A program made the position numbers and the translations under genes. A DNA stretch of 64,000 nt, taken from Liriodendron chinense (lineage: Eukaryota > Streptophyta > Magnoliopsida > Magnoliales > Magnoliaceae). The notes beneath the pieces are model-generated. The model made no database searches, was not told the DNA's origin, and worked only from the letters and a program-made list of their open reading frames with translations. Positions 1 through 14,611 of the stretch are shown piece by piece. The number at the start of each line of letters is the position of its first letter. Position 1 is the first letter of the stretch. Location of the stretch: positions 5,195,344 to 5,259,343 of the forward strand of contig ML058484.1 of the NCBI GenBank assembly GCA_003013855.2, given 5' to 3'.

Positions 1-1266
1 GGGAAATTATTGCCAGAAAAGTCTTAAAGAACATCCACACAACAAAAAGAAAAAAAGAAAGAAAAAGAAAATAAAAAAAGAAGGCCATGTACTTAATACA
101 TTCAAAAGATTCTCACCACCTCATAATCTTTTCTGAAACCATCTTTTCACCATTCAAAGCCAGATCATATGATGGAACCAAACACCATCATCGAAGTCCC
201 AACAAGACCCGCTTATCAAATCATACACAACATGGGGTCAACTGTACAACATCTAAACTAAATACGGGTCGGTTTCGTCATATACATAATTACGGTTAAC
301 TAAAATGAGATGAACTCATTTTCAGGGGTCTGCCAAACAGGCCCTAAAGGGGGTAGATTTACAGAAGGGGGGAATGCTATTCCACCCCGTAAATTCGACA
401 CTTCCAACCCTGCAAAGTCAATATGGTCATCCTTTCAGTGAATGACGCGGCGATCCCCAAAATGAATAAGTCGCCCTTGCATGAGTTGGGAAGTAGCAAA
501 TTTCAGGGATGGAAATATCATCTCACTAATAGAAATAGCAACATATTTTTGCATAAGATAAAGACCATGCTGCAAAGCAAACTGCCCGATAGATGATGAC
601 TGAGGAACCCACCACAGCTGGCTGCTACTAGCGATGACGATCAGAATCAAAAGTCATCATGTTCAAACTGCAGAAGCCAAAGCATCCAAGGTTATCTGAC
701 CCACAGATTAATCACAAAAGTGGTCCTATTAATAACTTCTTGCTAAGAATTCTGCAGGGAAAAATTACATATTATCCCCTATGTTTTATGAAATTTATCA
801 TCATGAACTACAGAAATGGAATGACAGATGTGGCCGAAATAATCCTCACTTTCCTAAGAGTTGGATTCAGGAGAACTGATCAAGTACAGGCAGTGTATCA
901 CAGCTTGTGGTACCATGTGACAGAGATCACATGGGACAAGAATCCAACTCCTCTCATCAGGCGGGCCACACTTTTGGAATCAATGTAAAACCAACAGCTT
1001 GGACCAACATACAGGTGTGGCCTACTGGGTGAGCAGATCATCCTGATTCTTGAGAGTGGTAATCTGCATGGTGGGTTCAAGCATTTTCACTGCATTGATG
1101 TCCTACACAAGTGGCATGTTGGTGGGAAAGATGGTACGGTGCCACAAAATGTGGTACCATTGGCAGTATGTGATCACTTCTCAAAATTCAGATGCCTTTT
1201 GGTAAAAACACGTAGTGTGTTTTAAATGCATAAAAAGAAATGGATATTTCTACAATGTTGTGGTAT

Positions 1267-1345
1267 ATCATCATCATCATCTAAGTCTTCTCCAAACTAA
1301 TCTGGGTTGGCTATACGAATCCTGTTCCCAAAATTCATGGGCAAT
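1267..1345 (-). mobile_element. RTE-type LINE 3' end fragment
   Basis: Read on the minus strand, this ends in the motif 'ccagattagtttgg...cttagatgatgatgatgat', the typical tail of plant RTE LINEs (a conserved 'AATTAGTTGGGACAAGG'-like word followed by a trinucleotide microsatellite). Only the last about 80 bp survive. Confidence 0.6.
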
Positions 1346-2320
1346 AAAATGCATCAGGCGATATGTATAGGCTTCAGACAATACTTAAAAGCCGGCGATG
1401 ATGATGATCAAACAATTAACTGTTTTCAATCATTCTAGCATGCTAAACTTAGCTTTAATATTTCCAATTTCTAAAGTACACATGCATAGTTCATATATTA
1501 TGACATGCAAGAAAAATTCCAATAATTCAAAATTATGGTATCTAATATAATATGATTCAGTTGAAACATATGCTATCATGTATCTGTGCATCATAGCTTA
1601 AATCCACCAAAGCTCAGGGCTAATTAAAGAAATTTCTTTTAACTATTATTTTGGCAAAGTGCCGAAAACAGTTGATGAAACCCAACCAGATCAACCAATG
1701 GTACACAAGTTGTCCTTGTCCTATTGTTGGTTGATCAACAGTCAGCCCATCTAATTCAGATCACAAATTGAGCCCAGATCAGGCCCACCCAAGGGTCTGA
1801 ACTACAGATGATCCAATTGTTCAGGTTGAAGATCTGGACCACGTAGACATCCAGATCAAGGTCCTGGACTACATCACTGGTCCAAATTAGTCTGATTGAG
1901 AACCTGCATCATATCCATGGTCTGGAACCGCACCAATGGTCCAATTGGATGGTGGGCCCGCAATTCCAACCAGCCTTGATTAGATGTCATATCAGTTGTT
2001 TGCCTAATTTGGTCCTCATATGCAGCCTTCAGTAGTTTTTTATTCTAATATTTATAGCAACTTGGTCATGATTGTATTACAGAATCAGTTGAAGGCCTAG
2101 AAGCCACGCATATGAAAAATGCTTGAACTTTTCAGTGAATTACTGTTTCCAGCATGTGTTGCTCTTTTTCCTAAGCATGTTTTGATTGATTTTCCCTTAG
2201 CATGTGTTGCTAGACTGTTTGGTTCACCCTAACAGTTCCCTATCTTGACTTTTTCTTCACCCATCTAATGTCCTGTGAGATTACTTGACTTTCAATGCGG
2301 CAGTACTTTTTTTTTTCTTA

Positions 2321-2472
2321 GGATGCATTTGGTTGCTCCAAATATCATGACATTTCATGATAAATCAGTCTAACTTAGTGCAAAATATCATGATATTTAA
2401 TGATAAATCAGTCTTAACTTGGTAAAAAATATCATGATATTTTATGAAATTCGGTGCAACCAAAACACACCC
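2321..2472. mobile_element. Harbinger-like MITE
   Basis: The ends form an imperfect inverted repeat: GGATGCATTTGGTTGC on the left, GGTGTGTTTTGGTTGC on the right when reversed. TTA flanks the element on both sides (2318-2320 and about 2474-2476). The interior has three near-copies of AATATCATGATATTT. A 3-bp TWA target and GG-TGTTTGG ends suggest the PIF/Harbinger superfamily. Confidence 0.6.
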
Positions 2473-2530
2473 TTTAAGTGGATTTTCAGCAAAACCAAGA
2501 CCAAAGAGTTCCCACAAAATGAATTATTAC

Positions 2531-2842
2531 CAGTGCTTCATCAAAGGCCAGCTTCATTCTTCGATATTCTTTTTGTGCTTGGTATGATCGGAACATGGCT
2601 TGGACCCGTATCACTGATCGTTCAACCCGATCTTCAGCATGCTTCCGACTTATCCGGTAGAAATCCTCCTCGACGTCGTTTTCTTGCACCTGTGTTGCTG
2701 TAACAGGTTCAGCTGGTTCAACCTGAAGGCCACGTAAGCCTTTCCTCTTTTGACGCCAGCGTAGGACCGCCTTCTCAAGCACTCCAACTGACCAAAGGAT
2801 CTTGCAGTACTGTCTCCTCGCTTGGTGTCCACGGAATGCAGC
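2531..2842 (-). CDS. CAMTA5: CAMTA exon 12, IQ motif and calmodulin-binding region
   Basis: This exon encodes residues 846-949. It has the third IQ motif (AAFRGHQARRQY), the basic amphipathic calmodulin-binding segment WSVGVLEKAVLRWRQKRKG and a last IQ-like motif IRVQAMFRSYQAQKEYRRMK. The acceptor is TTCAG at 2845-2843. The reading frame is still open at donor CTG/GTAATA (2530), so a short tail exon of perhaps 15-25 codons must lie further left. Confidence 0.95.
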
Positions 2843-5800
2843 CTGAATTGATATTGCAATCGAATCACTTAACAGGAGCGAAATTAAAAGCACAACATAA
2901 TCAGGATATTATGAGAAACATGGTGACTACTTGTGAGTAGAGTGGAACTAAAAATTCCATGCAATCAGGATGCCATGAAGAATGCAACAGTTACTTGTGG
3001 GTAGGATTCGGGTCCTACTCATCCCACTTGCCAATGTGGCATGCGGGCGCAAGATCCGGGATGTTCATCGGGTGGGCCCCACCATGGGTGCCAAGGCAAT
3101 GAAATCAGGAGGTGCAATCATCAGGCTGACCACGTGTGACGAAAATGGACATTTAGGAATTGGCCAAGGGTCCATGACCCACCTGATGACAGCCAGTGTG
3201 ATTTTCTGGAGACGGAGCAAACACAATATAGGGCCACCTGATGAAAGGCCCGGATCTCACACATGTCAATAAGCCATGTGCAGAAGAGTAGGATTCAATA
3301 TCCACCCTGAGATAACGATCAGATGGACCACACAACAAAAATGGACTTCAAGGAGAATCAGCAAAGGTTTCATAATCAGTTTCCATGCATGGCCCCTTGA
3401 TGACAACCAGCCTGATTTTCAGCTGACAGCGCAAACACAGTGGAGCCACTTATGAACGGCCTGGATTTCTCACACCAACATTCCATGTGTAAGAGTAAGA
3501 TTCCTAATCCTACTACCCTGGGTAACCATAGCTGCACTTGGATATCATAGTCCACGAGACTGAAAATATTCAAAACTAACATATTTTAGCAATCCATCGT
3601 GAATACTATAGACCCGATAAAAGAAAATTATTTTTGATGAAATTGCCAGAACTTTACTTGAATTTTGATCACTTGTCGACGCATGTTGAGAAACTCCCTG
3701 CGGATCTTCCAAGTCCGGAATCTGTGCTGAATACGGACTGCAGCTACCATCCTCTTTCGGGAATGATAATTGCGGAAGGCGTGCTGAATCTTCAATGCAG
3801 CAATTATGTATTCTTCGGACTCTGGTTTTTCTAACTGAACTGCTTTTGTCCGTACCTTTAGCGCGTTCTCCCTCAATGCAACTTGTATACGAGCCGCTGC
3901 ATCAGCCGCATTGTGATATGCTGCCAACGTATCTTTCATACACAGCTCCTCCTCATTGAGGTTATCAGGCTTATCCAAATCAGTTGTACTGGCATGAAGG
4001 GTGCCAGTTATGTTACCTGATATGGACATAGCCTGGAAATGTGCTAGTAGACCCTTCTCTGCAAGATAGGCAGCCAGGCCATCATGACCTCCTATCGATG
4101 CCAGGTCCGCAGCAGTGTATCCACCAGGGCATTCGGGAGTTGGGTCGGTAACCAAGCTTGGGTTCGCCCCTGCAGATAAGAGACATGCGACCATCCGTTC
4201 CCTGCATATGTGGATTTCCACATGTGAAACTAAACATTGACAAGTGACTCTGAGAGTGAAACATGATTTCATTGCAAGACGACAAATATGCATGATAGGC
4301 CATGGCCATTCATGCATAAACCACAACAACCACAAGCAAAGCAGCAAAAGAGCATCCTCATTATACCAATAGGCTCAAGCTGAGGCCCCCTTACTACCCA
4401 CATGTGCCAATGTGGCACATGCATGGGAACCTAAACAATCCATCAGGCAAGTCAAGTCCCACCCTTTAAGTGCCCGGTCCCTAGAATCAGGCCCTTTCAT
4501 TCATCAGGCGGACTCCCATGTGTAAAGTAAATGGATGGGAGGACACTTGAACAAGGTTTTAGCTGTCCACCCAAAGTACGACCCTTCACATAAACTTGAC
4601 GCACAGTACTATGACAATTCTTTTGTGGACCACCCATTTCCACAGACACCATATTTAATGAGATAATTTGCCTTCACATGCAACATTCCTCCACATACCG
4701 CCATAGTCATTTCCAGAACAAAACCATATTCACCGCTTTAGCCCCAGCTGGCCCTGCACCTTTCATTTACTGGACTCTCACCCCATTCCAGTAGATGATC
4801 ATTTCACAATCCATGATCATATCAATAATTAGCAAGTTAAAGCTCCTGACAAATGTGTTCTTTGTGATATTGAGGAAGACATAATGATCTAATCAAACAG
4901 TTATGCATTCTTAGATCGAAGAAGCACTTGCATTTAGTGACAGTTGATGAGACATCTGCCACTGACCCAGTTTTGTCATGACAGATCGCTCACAAGAAGC
5001 AATTGGTGTACCTAAATGGGTCAATTGACTTTCTATCAATTTTGTGCATCTTGGGTAAAAGAAACAGTAATTTTTACAGATCACTGAGTCGGTTTGAATC
5101 ACCAAGTTAAAAAAAAAGGGGGCAAGCTAGAACATCCCCAATGGAACTAGAACCACCACTCCAACCCCACCCACAAAACAAAACAAAACAAACCAAACCA
5201 TTTTCAAGGTGCACCAAAGCAGCTGTAAGGAGTGCCCAAAATTCAGTTTGCAGGCAACAAAACAACTTCAATCAAAACAGAGTAAGGGTACCTTTGGATG
5301 AATTATCTAATTGAATTGCAATTATTAGCATAAAGGTACGAAATAGCTGAATCGTATTTTCTTCCGCAGCATTCATCCGAAGGGTGCCTTTGGATGAATT
5401 ATCTAATTGAATTGCAATTATTAGCATAAAGGTGTGAGATAGCTGAATTGTATTTTCTTCCGCAGCATTCATACTGAGGATGTGGCTCCATATTGCAATA
5501 CATTACTTTTGAGTTGGACTTCAAAGGAATGCAACAGCAATTTGAGGCTACTTCTTCAGTATGAATACTAGGAACTGTCGTTAACTTTTGTTATAATCTC
5601 TTGATCACACGGCATTTGCAATTTAACTATCTTGTCTGTCCAAACACAGCCCAATTAATGCACTGGAGTTCCATCATCTTATGGACACAAAAGCTTCATT
5701 AGTCTTGACAGCCAAGGAGAACAGACTAGTTATTGGACTTACTGAATCCTATAGTGAGGAAAATAAGCCCATCTTTGAATATGGAGAACTTAGTCACATA

Positions 5801-8800
5801 TTTTTGAAGCTAATGGATAGAGTTGACATCATTCTTCACATTAATGACTAAGATGTATGAAATGCTGATGCGAAGCTATCAGAGGAATACAGGATCAAAT
5901 AATTATCAAACTGCAATTATGCATATTCCACAATTTCATGTATCTGTGAAAGAATCTATACCTCCCGCAATATGCCGCCCAATGTAGAGCTGTCCAACCA
6001 CAAGCATCCCGAAAATCTAAGGAAAGTCCTGAATGCAAGAATGGATAAACCGCCCATACATAACCCAGCATAGCACACAAATGAATAACCCCTTGACCTT
6101 TATGGTCCCGGGCAGTTATCTTACATCCTTCAACTACTCTTTCCAAAAGCCATTCCTGGAATTTGTTCTTCAAAGAGAGCTCAAACAAATTGCGATTAGC
6201 TTCTGAAAATGACTCTTTATTGGTCACAACTGACTCCATCAAATTCATCCATTTTTTCTCGTGGGAAGGGGCAAGGGATAAGAATTTTTTTGCTTGCTTT
6301 ATAGCATTTGGTGAAATTTTGTTTGACAGAATGGTAGTGATGTTAGTCGTGGAGAAGAGTAAATGAGCAAGCCGTATCTGAATTCGTAAATCTTCCCACT
6401 TGGACTCATCGGCTTCAGGTGAATCCAGCCCATTATTCTTATGACTAATTGAAACTGACCGATACTCAAAACTCAGAATTTGGCTAATGGGTTGGTGCCC
6501 ATCCGAAGTCAAGTAAAAAGTAACCAAGCCAGGTGTTTGTGGCTGTGCCATGCAACGGAATACCCCAACTTGAACCATTTCTGCAGGAACGCATAGATCA
6601 CCAAAGACGCAATATAAATTGGATCTGGCAAGATGAGTATAACCTTCATGAAAATGCCCAATCAATATGACCTGCAGAAGTCATTACACAAATATCAATG
6701 GCTTATATAGCAAATGTCATTGTTCTCTCTGTAGGTTTTGGAATTAACATTTGAGGACATGGAGAGTTCCATGATTTAAGAAACTGGCTATTTTCAACGC
6801 TCCACAAATGGTCAGACTAGCCTACTGCACTACAGGAATTGTAACGGAGTCTAGACATTTTCAAACCATGCTTCCAGCTATGACACAAAAGCATTCATCA
6901 AAAACACAGTTACCAGGCAATCCCAGCTGTAAGTTGGATTTGAATTGCAACAAACATGGTATGAGAACTAATACCATCAGTATAACAAAAGATCACATTG
7001 CCACGAGCAGGGAGGATTTGATACATGGTTTTATGACTCAGACTCAGTCCGACCCGATCCGGTTTGACACCACGAGTCATCCCTGACTCAGCCAAAAATT
7101 GTGCCGACTCACCCCTGACTCAGTTGAGTCACAACTCAACGCAAGACTGGATGAGTCGGTCCGAGTCACCGAGTCTTTTAACCATTATTTATAAGAAAAA
7201 TTCACTTTATTTTAGACTATCCACCAGCTTAGCTTTTGACATATAGAAGCATCAAACTGTGGATTCCAACATTTGTGCTAATGACAATTAGAAGTATGCA
7301 AATTATGATCATATTGAAAGCACTCGCAAAAAATGGTAATAAGGATGACACCTTGGTTTCTTCCGTTGAAGGAGCCCATGCAGGTGAGACGTCGGCTATA
7401 CTGAAAACTTGCTCTAGAGGCAAAGATTGTTTCATTATTGCAGGTGAACCTGATGCATGATCAGTTGAAATCGGACCCACAGGTGGCAGATCCCCCAAAC
7501 CACCCGGGGATTCATTGACAATGTACTTCATCCACCTTCCAAAGCTGTCTTGAGTCTGCAAGCTATTCTGGTCAAACAAATCCAAGGTTTCATCAGTTCC
7601 CGACGTAACCATTTCAAAATCTTTTCCATTACTTGTCTCGAACAAGGATGGGTGGATATTTTGATCTCCCACTGGCTGAAAGTGGGCATTGCCTAGTTGC
7701 GTAACACTAACTACATCACTTGCATTAACCATGTTCGTTGGATGGCCATTGTGAGACGAAGGAAGGCAGCCCTGCAACAATGATCTGGTCTTTAATATAT
7801 GGACTAAGATGACAACGGGAAAAGAAGAAGAAGAAGAAGAAGAAGAAGAAGACGAAGGGTCCGTCTGGTAGAAGCAAAAATTGTCCTTGACGAGCTAGTC
7901 AAGGACAAGTCTCTTGTCCACGGTTTGTGTATAACTTGTCTGCACATAACACCCAAAAAATAAGGATAACAAGTCTTCTTTTTTAATCATTGGGGGCCTT
8001 TCCTCACTCCTACAAAAAGTAGCCTTGCTATGGCACATGGAGGTTTATACTCTTGTGATACACGTGCCACATGTGTCACATATGACAATGCGCCACAAAT
8101 GCCACTGTCCATCTTCAAGCAATGCAAAGATGTCACATTCAACCTTTTGTGCCCTTCACATGCCACATTGCCACATATGCCAAGTTGGGCATCTGATCCA
8201 TGTACCATTGTACATCTCAAGCACCCCAAGTGCACCACATATGCCACCATATATTTTCAAGAAGCACACATGCACCACATGTGCTACGTCTTCAATGTGC
8301 ACATGGACCAAAGAGACGTGCCAAATAATCTTCCCTTGTTCTCTGCGCTAGACAAACAACATGAGAATAACTCATCTCGGATAGCATGACTGGGCCAGAC
8401 AAGACTAGGATGAGCTTGGCCTAGACAGGTTGTCTAGGACTAAACTTTTGTCGCTACCAAGTAGGCCCTCAAGGATTTAAATATCATTGTGTATTTTCCT
8501 TATGTTGTCTACAATTGGAAAGAACAGAAGTGAAAGACATCTTATTATCAACAAATCATCAAGATTAACAATAGAAGATGTGGCAAAAGTTTCACACTGA
8601 CTGCCAATCGTACACACCCTCAATCCAGGCTTGGGACTGGTAATAAGAGCACAAAACTCCCAAAGGTCCAATGTAATAGTCATGCACATAGGTTGAGACA
8701 TTTAGGGCCTATTGGGACAGTGGGAAAGGAAAAGAAAATGGATGAATCTTCACGTTTCACTGTGTTTAGACAGCAAATGAAACATTAGATTTTAAAAAGC

Positions 8801-11800
8801 AACCATCACCCAAACACTACGGTTAAATTCTCATGCAAAAGAGACTAGGTGACTACTGTGAGAGCCTTTTTTTCTTTTTTTGGAAGGTACTACTGTGAGA
8901 GCCTTATTTGGATTTCCACTTGTTATCCAAACAAGACCCTCAAAATGGATTCCATTCTCATGAAAAATCTTGGGAAGTCATCATTGGATAATCATTATAT
9001 TTTCTTTTTTCTTTTCCCACTAAATTCAAAACATATTTCCTGTTTGGACTCCTAAAACACCTCAATGGCCATTAATAATAGCCAAGTAAAATTGTGAAGT
9101 AGGTAAACTGAAACCTGAGTGTTATAAAAGCATAGATTACAAATTAAAGTGGTAAATGAACATTGCATATGCTAAAATGGTCTACAACAAAAGATATGGT
9201 CTACCAAGAGGACGTGGGAATAGGAAAAGGAACCCTGACTAAATAAAAAGAAAAAGGGTGAGATTTAAATATCAGGTATGAGCAACTAAAATAACCAGAT
9301 AAAGAAGCACAACAAAAGAAACACCTTGCATGTCTAGCATTGGATAGTAATACAAACAGTGACAAATCTCGTTCATGGGAATTTCACCGCCCTGAATTTC
9401 TCAGGAGATTTTTCAAAATTTCAGGTTTTTCTTGGGACATTATCGGACAATCTCTTAAAAAATGTTTAGGATAAATTAATAAATAATTTGAAAATTTAAA
9501 TGTAAAATTACACAATGAATTAGTTAATTTTTGCATCAATGTTGTGATAAAAAATAAAAATAAAAAATAAAAAACAAAAAAAAGGTACTTTGAAAATCTC
9601 ACGATGTTATCTTTTAGTTGATTTCGTGAAAATATGGCAAGATTTTCAAAATATCGGCAATATTTGTTGTAATTGTAACAAAGATTGCCTGTAGATGGCA
9701 CAAAGGATCATGGAAGATCAACAATGCTCCTCAATCGACAACAATGATTTCCACAATAGTACCCAACAACATCCTTTACGAGGAATAAATACAACCACCC
9801 CCATGCGCGCAGTTTGTAGTGAGCATGCATAGGTGTGAACATGCTTGTGTGTGGATGATGAGGTGGGTGCACGTGTATATTATTAGGGGGTATATGCGTG
9901 CGAGCGCACACGCGCACACACACATCCATGATCAGCTACAGACATTGTAAGTAAAAACTCACACAAGAACAACAGAAGAATGTCCTATACCATGAAGAAT
10001 TGCTAGCACCTAGTTACTTACATTACTTTTCAAGTCCCTTAACTCATTTGCCTTCTGTTGATCAAATGATGAAGCTTCATCTGTTAACACAGAAATCATA
10101 GCTAAACTTCTTCTTCTTTTCCCCAAGTTGTGTCATCAACTTCAATGAAAATGGTTTATAAGAAACTACCTTTTCTAGGTGCAGCAGAATTGATATCATC
10201 ATTTGTATCCAAGAGATCTGACCATTCGAGTGTGTTAATTTCGTGAAGTCTTAACTTGTTCCTCGCTATCAAACTCTCGTCCAGCTGATCCCCAAGTTCG
10301 GTTGAGTCACCAAGCAAAGAAGTGCCAGAAGGCCCAGAACCTATAATATCACCATGTCACAGCCAAGATTCATCACAAGAAGCAAGTGTAATATACATGT
10401 TCAAGAATGATTGAATTGGGAAGTATGCACATACGATTTCTTTTTTTTTTGAACAATATGCACATACGAAAATATATTAGTAGCGGATCTATAAATTGAC
10501 AATGAGATCAGCTATACCTTTCCAAAAAAAAATAAAAAAAGACAATGAGATCAGCTTTGGGCCATTTTCAGGTATAGGATTTTGAATTGTCCTTAAGCAC
10601 ATGTGCCACATGGCATGCTTTGGGCTGGATCCTCACCATTCATCAGGTGGTCTCCACTTTGTATCTTCCATAGCCTGTAAATCATGCTGGCCCATCATCA
10701 ATAGGGCAACATGTGTTACATGAGATGTGGACCACTGCTCATTTGTTAAACTGTCCATTTTTCCTATACACACATGGCCAACTGATGTCCAGACCGGCCT
10801 GATTTTGGACATACACTGCATGGCCCACAAAAACAGGAAAGCCACACCTGGGGCATGATTCAAAATCGCAAGTAGCAATGAAATGTCACATTGAAAAATT
10901 ACAAGCATGTTGTGATGTATTCCCTGTAGCAGTGGGTGTTTGTCAGGGATCGGCAATAAGCTTGTACCTTTTAGCACTTCTTGTAGATGAATTAACCGCT
11001 GGTACTCAAGACAAGGCCATGATGATAATTAACTCCAAAAATTTATGATGATGATAATGATGAAACATGCCAGAATTCACAAGCAGGTTCATTAGTGTAT
11101 GCTGTTTGTGGATGACGTGACACTGGTTTATGACTCCAGAGAATAAGCAAATGCTAAATGAGAGGCTTGGATGAAAGCTCTAGAGTCCAGAGGTTAAAAA
11201 ATTAATAGAACCAAGTGATGCAGGCCGAGGGCCCACTATAGGGCTCAACAATGACGTAGGTCTACAGCCCACCATAGATCCCACCATGTGCTGATTTTTG
11301 GACTGTTTATTTATAGATTTGGGGGCCTAAATCAAGCATTGCAATTACTATTTTTGGAAGATATAGGGGTTGATTTAAATATGTGATTGGAAATATGAGA
11401 GGGATGTGATTGAAGATATGGGACTGATTTAGATATATAGTTCGGATTATTTTCTATATTTACTTTAACTATTATTAGGCTTTTACTATCTTAGATAGAT
11501 TAGATTGGTCTAAAGTCAACTATGATTGATTTGAAATCAATCTCTTGGAGGGGATTCTCGTTGGAATTAGTATATAAAAAAGGAGGGTAGGGGTTTAGGA
11601 AGTAGGCATTCTAAAATTTTCTAATTATGAGTTTTCTTTAGTTTTGTAAGAAGAAGTTTGATATTAATAAAGTATTCCTCCCTCCATACTCAAATATTCT
11701 TGTGGGCGTACTCTTGTCCATTACTTTACGATTCGGGAATCAAGATCTCATTAACTCAATAACCAGGTAGCATCATTTTGGTATCAAAGCAGGTTATCTT

Positions 11801-14560
11801 TGGGGATTTTTGACTCTACACCATCTCCTAATGGCATCGAAAGGGGTGACACAGGAAGAGTTCGCACAAGTAGCTCAATTGATCCACACACTCATAGAGT
11901 GTGTAGATCAATTCATGCATACAATAGGCAATCTCACTAATCAAGGGAGAGAGCTCCAGCGTGATGTAGAGGGAATCAGAAGGCTGAAGCTGGAGCATGT
12001 AGAGACATAAGCGAAGGTGCCCACCAAGGTCCTAACAAAAAATGGGCAGCCCCGGCTTGTGAAGACACCAACGATCGAATCCTTTGATTATAGGAATGTG
12101 ACAAAAAAACCCAGAAAAAACATAAAAATTGTAGAATTACATGGTTTGTCACGTGTTACGACTTCATCAATTGGCTAAGCAAGACAGAAAATGTGTTTGA
12201 GTACAAGGAAATCACGAATAATGAGACGGCGGAGTTAATATCTATAAAGTTCTTCGGTCATGTGTTAGCATAGTGAGATGATCTGCAAGCCGAATGAATC
12301 TGTCAAGGTAAGAAAATAAATTCTTACGATTATGAAAAAGAAGTAAAAAGGAAATTCCTACCTGCGACTTATGCCCATGACCTCTATCAAAGATGTCGCA
12401 ATCTACGTCAAGGGCATAAGTTTTTTTTTTAAACAATGATGAAACTTCATTGAATTAAAATAGGCTGAAGCCAAAGAATACAAAAAAAAGAAAAAAAAAA
12501 GAAAAAAAAAAGAAACTATGAACAAACACTAAAAACCAATCTGAAAAGAATGGATGAGGCTACCCAAATACCCATTCTTCCACATTAAGAACAACCCTTT
12601 TGATAACTTGTGACACTCCTCACTTTTTGTTCCTAAAACAACGATCATTTCTTTCCCACCACAAAGCCCAAAGAATCGCTAAGAGGCTCAATCTCCACCT
12701 CTTTCTCTCGGACTTTCCCAACCCTCCAACCATGCCAAGATATGAGTTCTTCCATTGACCTTGGAAACACCCATAGAACCTCGAGAGACAGAAGAAAATG
12801 ATCCCACACTTCCAAAGCAAAAGAAAAATGAATAAATAGGTGGTCCACAAATTCTGCATTTCTGAAACACATCAGGCATTCATTTGGGAGAATCATATTC
12901 CTCTTGTAAAGATTGTCGATCGCTAACACTTTTTTCCTCCCCACTAGCCATCCAAAAGCTGCCACCTTCAAAGGAGCATCGTAATGCCATAGGACATTGG
13001 AGATATTTCATCATATTCGACTTTTTTTTTTTTTTTTTCGAAAGATAAGGAAATTTATTAAGAAGGCTAAGACAGCCAGAGCAGAAAGCACAAAACAGAG
13101 AGAAAGCAACTGAATAACGGGCAAAACCCCAAAAAGAAAAGAAGCTGAAAGGAGAAAAGAAAGGGCACTGAAAGAGGAAATGCCCCTAAACCTAAACACA
13201 AGCTACCTCGAAAATCAAGGGGCCCAATCCCTAAACAAAACCAAGACTCTAAAAAAGACCGCTGCCACAGAAGAATGTTGATTTCTAAAACAACGGTTAT
13301 TTCATTCCACCCAAATTGCCCAAAAGACCGCGAAGAAAATTGTATGCCACTTTCTTTTCCCCAAGGCACCTCCATCATCCGCATGCCAGCAATAGAGCAA
13401 ACCATTGACTAAGGTTGACATTGACCAGGAAACTCTAGCTAACTGAAGCACACTCCACCACAGATCGGAAACGAAGTTGCAATGGATGAGGAGGTGATCT
13501 ACCGATTCTTCTTACTGATAGCATAGGAGGCACACGTTTGGCAACACGAGGCCTCTTTTCTTCAGATTGTCAACTGTTACAATGCGATTCCTTGCCGCTA
13601 ACCAACCAAAGGCCACCCACCTTCAGAGGGAGGCCATAAGACCATTGAGCCCCAGTGTAGCAATAGAAGGAAGGATTCACCCTCAATTGAAGGTGGCAGT
13701 AGAAGGATCTAACCATGAACTTTCCAAAGCTGGAGGGTCTCCATCGCACCGAATCTTCCATCGAAGGACTAGGACAAAATTCCTGCAAACGAGCAAGGAG
13801 AAGTAAGCAATCCTAGAATTCATCCTCCGAAAGGTCTCTTCTAAGCGGAGGAAGCCAGGTTCCTCCAAAATCGTGCTGAAAGAAGCAGTCAAAAACAACA
13901 ATGTTCCGGTCAGAGGCCAGAGCAAAAAAGAAGAGGAAAATCCTCCGCCAACGTCGAGTTACCAGCCCAAACGTCCAACCAAAACCTGATCAAAGCACCA
14001 CTACCCAGGAAGAAAGAAATTCTGTCACGCACAAGGGGGGATAACTTAGCAATCTCCCTCCAAATAAAAGAGCAACGATAGGAAGCCGAATCATTAATCC
14101 ACCATCCTGACCTGGACGTGTCATATTTGGCAGCAATGATATTTCTCCAGAAGCTATCACGCTCAACCCCAAAATGCCAGATCCACTTCCCCAGGAGAGC
14201 TTTATTCATAAGGTGCAGATCTTTAATATTTGCACCTCTGTCATTATAGGGGGCACAAACCTCCTTCCACTTGAGTAGGGGGGGACTTAAAAGGCTTCGG
14301 AGTTCCCCTGCCACAAGAAATTCCGGCGCATTTTGTCGATCTTAACGATGATAGATTTAGGTTAGAGAAACAAGGAAAGGAAATAGATAGGCATACTTGA
14401 AAGAGATGCCTTAATCATATTAAGTCGCCCCCTTAAAGAAAGAGTATTGAGCATCCAAGAGGAGAGTTTTTTTTTCCATCCTTTCTAGAATTTCATCCCA
14501 CAAGGAGAGCAGAGGCTTACCATAGTCCCTCTCTTTCTCCATTTCTTCTCCTCCACTACT

Positions 14561-14611
<51 letters not shown>

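Larger units (their letters stand above)
1..2530. other. CAMTA last intron and/or 3' flank; no gene identified
   Basis: The region is mostly unique-looking AT-rich DNA with an A-rich stretch (41-82), an RTE LINE end (1267-1345), direct repeats of a 'gatcaaggtcctggactac' type around 1830-1930 and a small MITE (2321-2472). The expected CAMTA tail exon should be here or beyond base 1, but no candidate stands out. Confidence 0.5.

Noticed and set aside
659..988. Plus-strand open frame of 109 codons
   Set aside because: It has no recognisable domain and an uneven composition, and lies in the last intron or 3' flank of CAMTA; treated as chance.
1022..1102. Minus-strand frame of 26 codons after an AG, considered as the CAMTA C-terminal exon
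   Set aside because: It is open from a possible acceptor to a stop, but the peptide does not resemble known CAMTA5/6 tails and the surrounding DNA looks repetitive.
1435..1470. Minus-strand 11-codon frame beginning KLEI after CTTTAG, considered as the CAMTA tail exon
   Set aside because: The phase would fit and the start loosely resembles the family tail, but it is too short and AT-rich to distinguish from chance.
2486..2893. Continuous minus-strand frame extending exon 12 on both sides
   Set aside because: The flanking residues lie beyond clear splice sites and are not conserved; exon 12 was cut to 2842-2531.
8025..8389. Overlapping plus-strand frames rich in His, Cys and Met
   Set aside because: They arise from repeated 'ccacatatgccac' words inside a TIR element.
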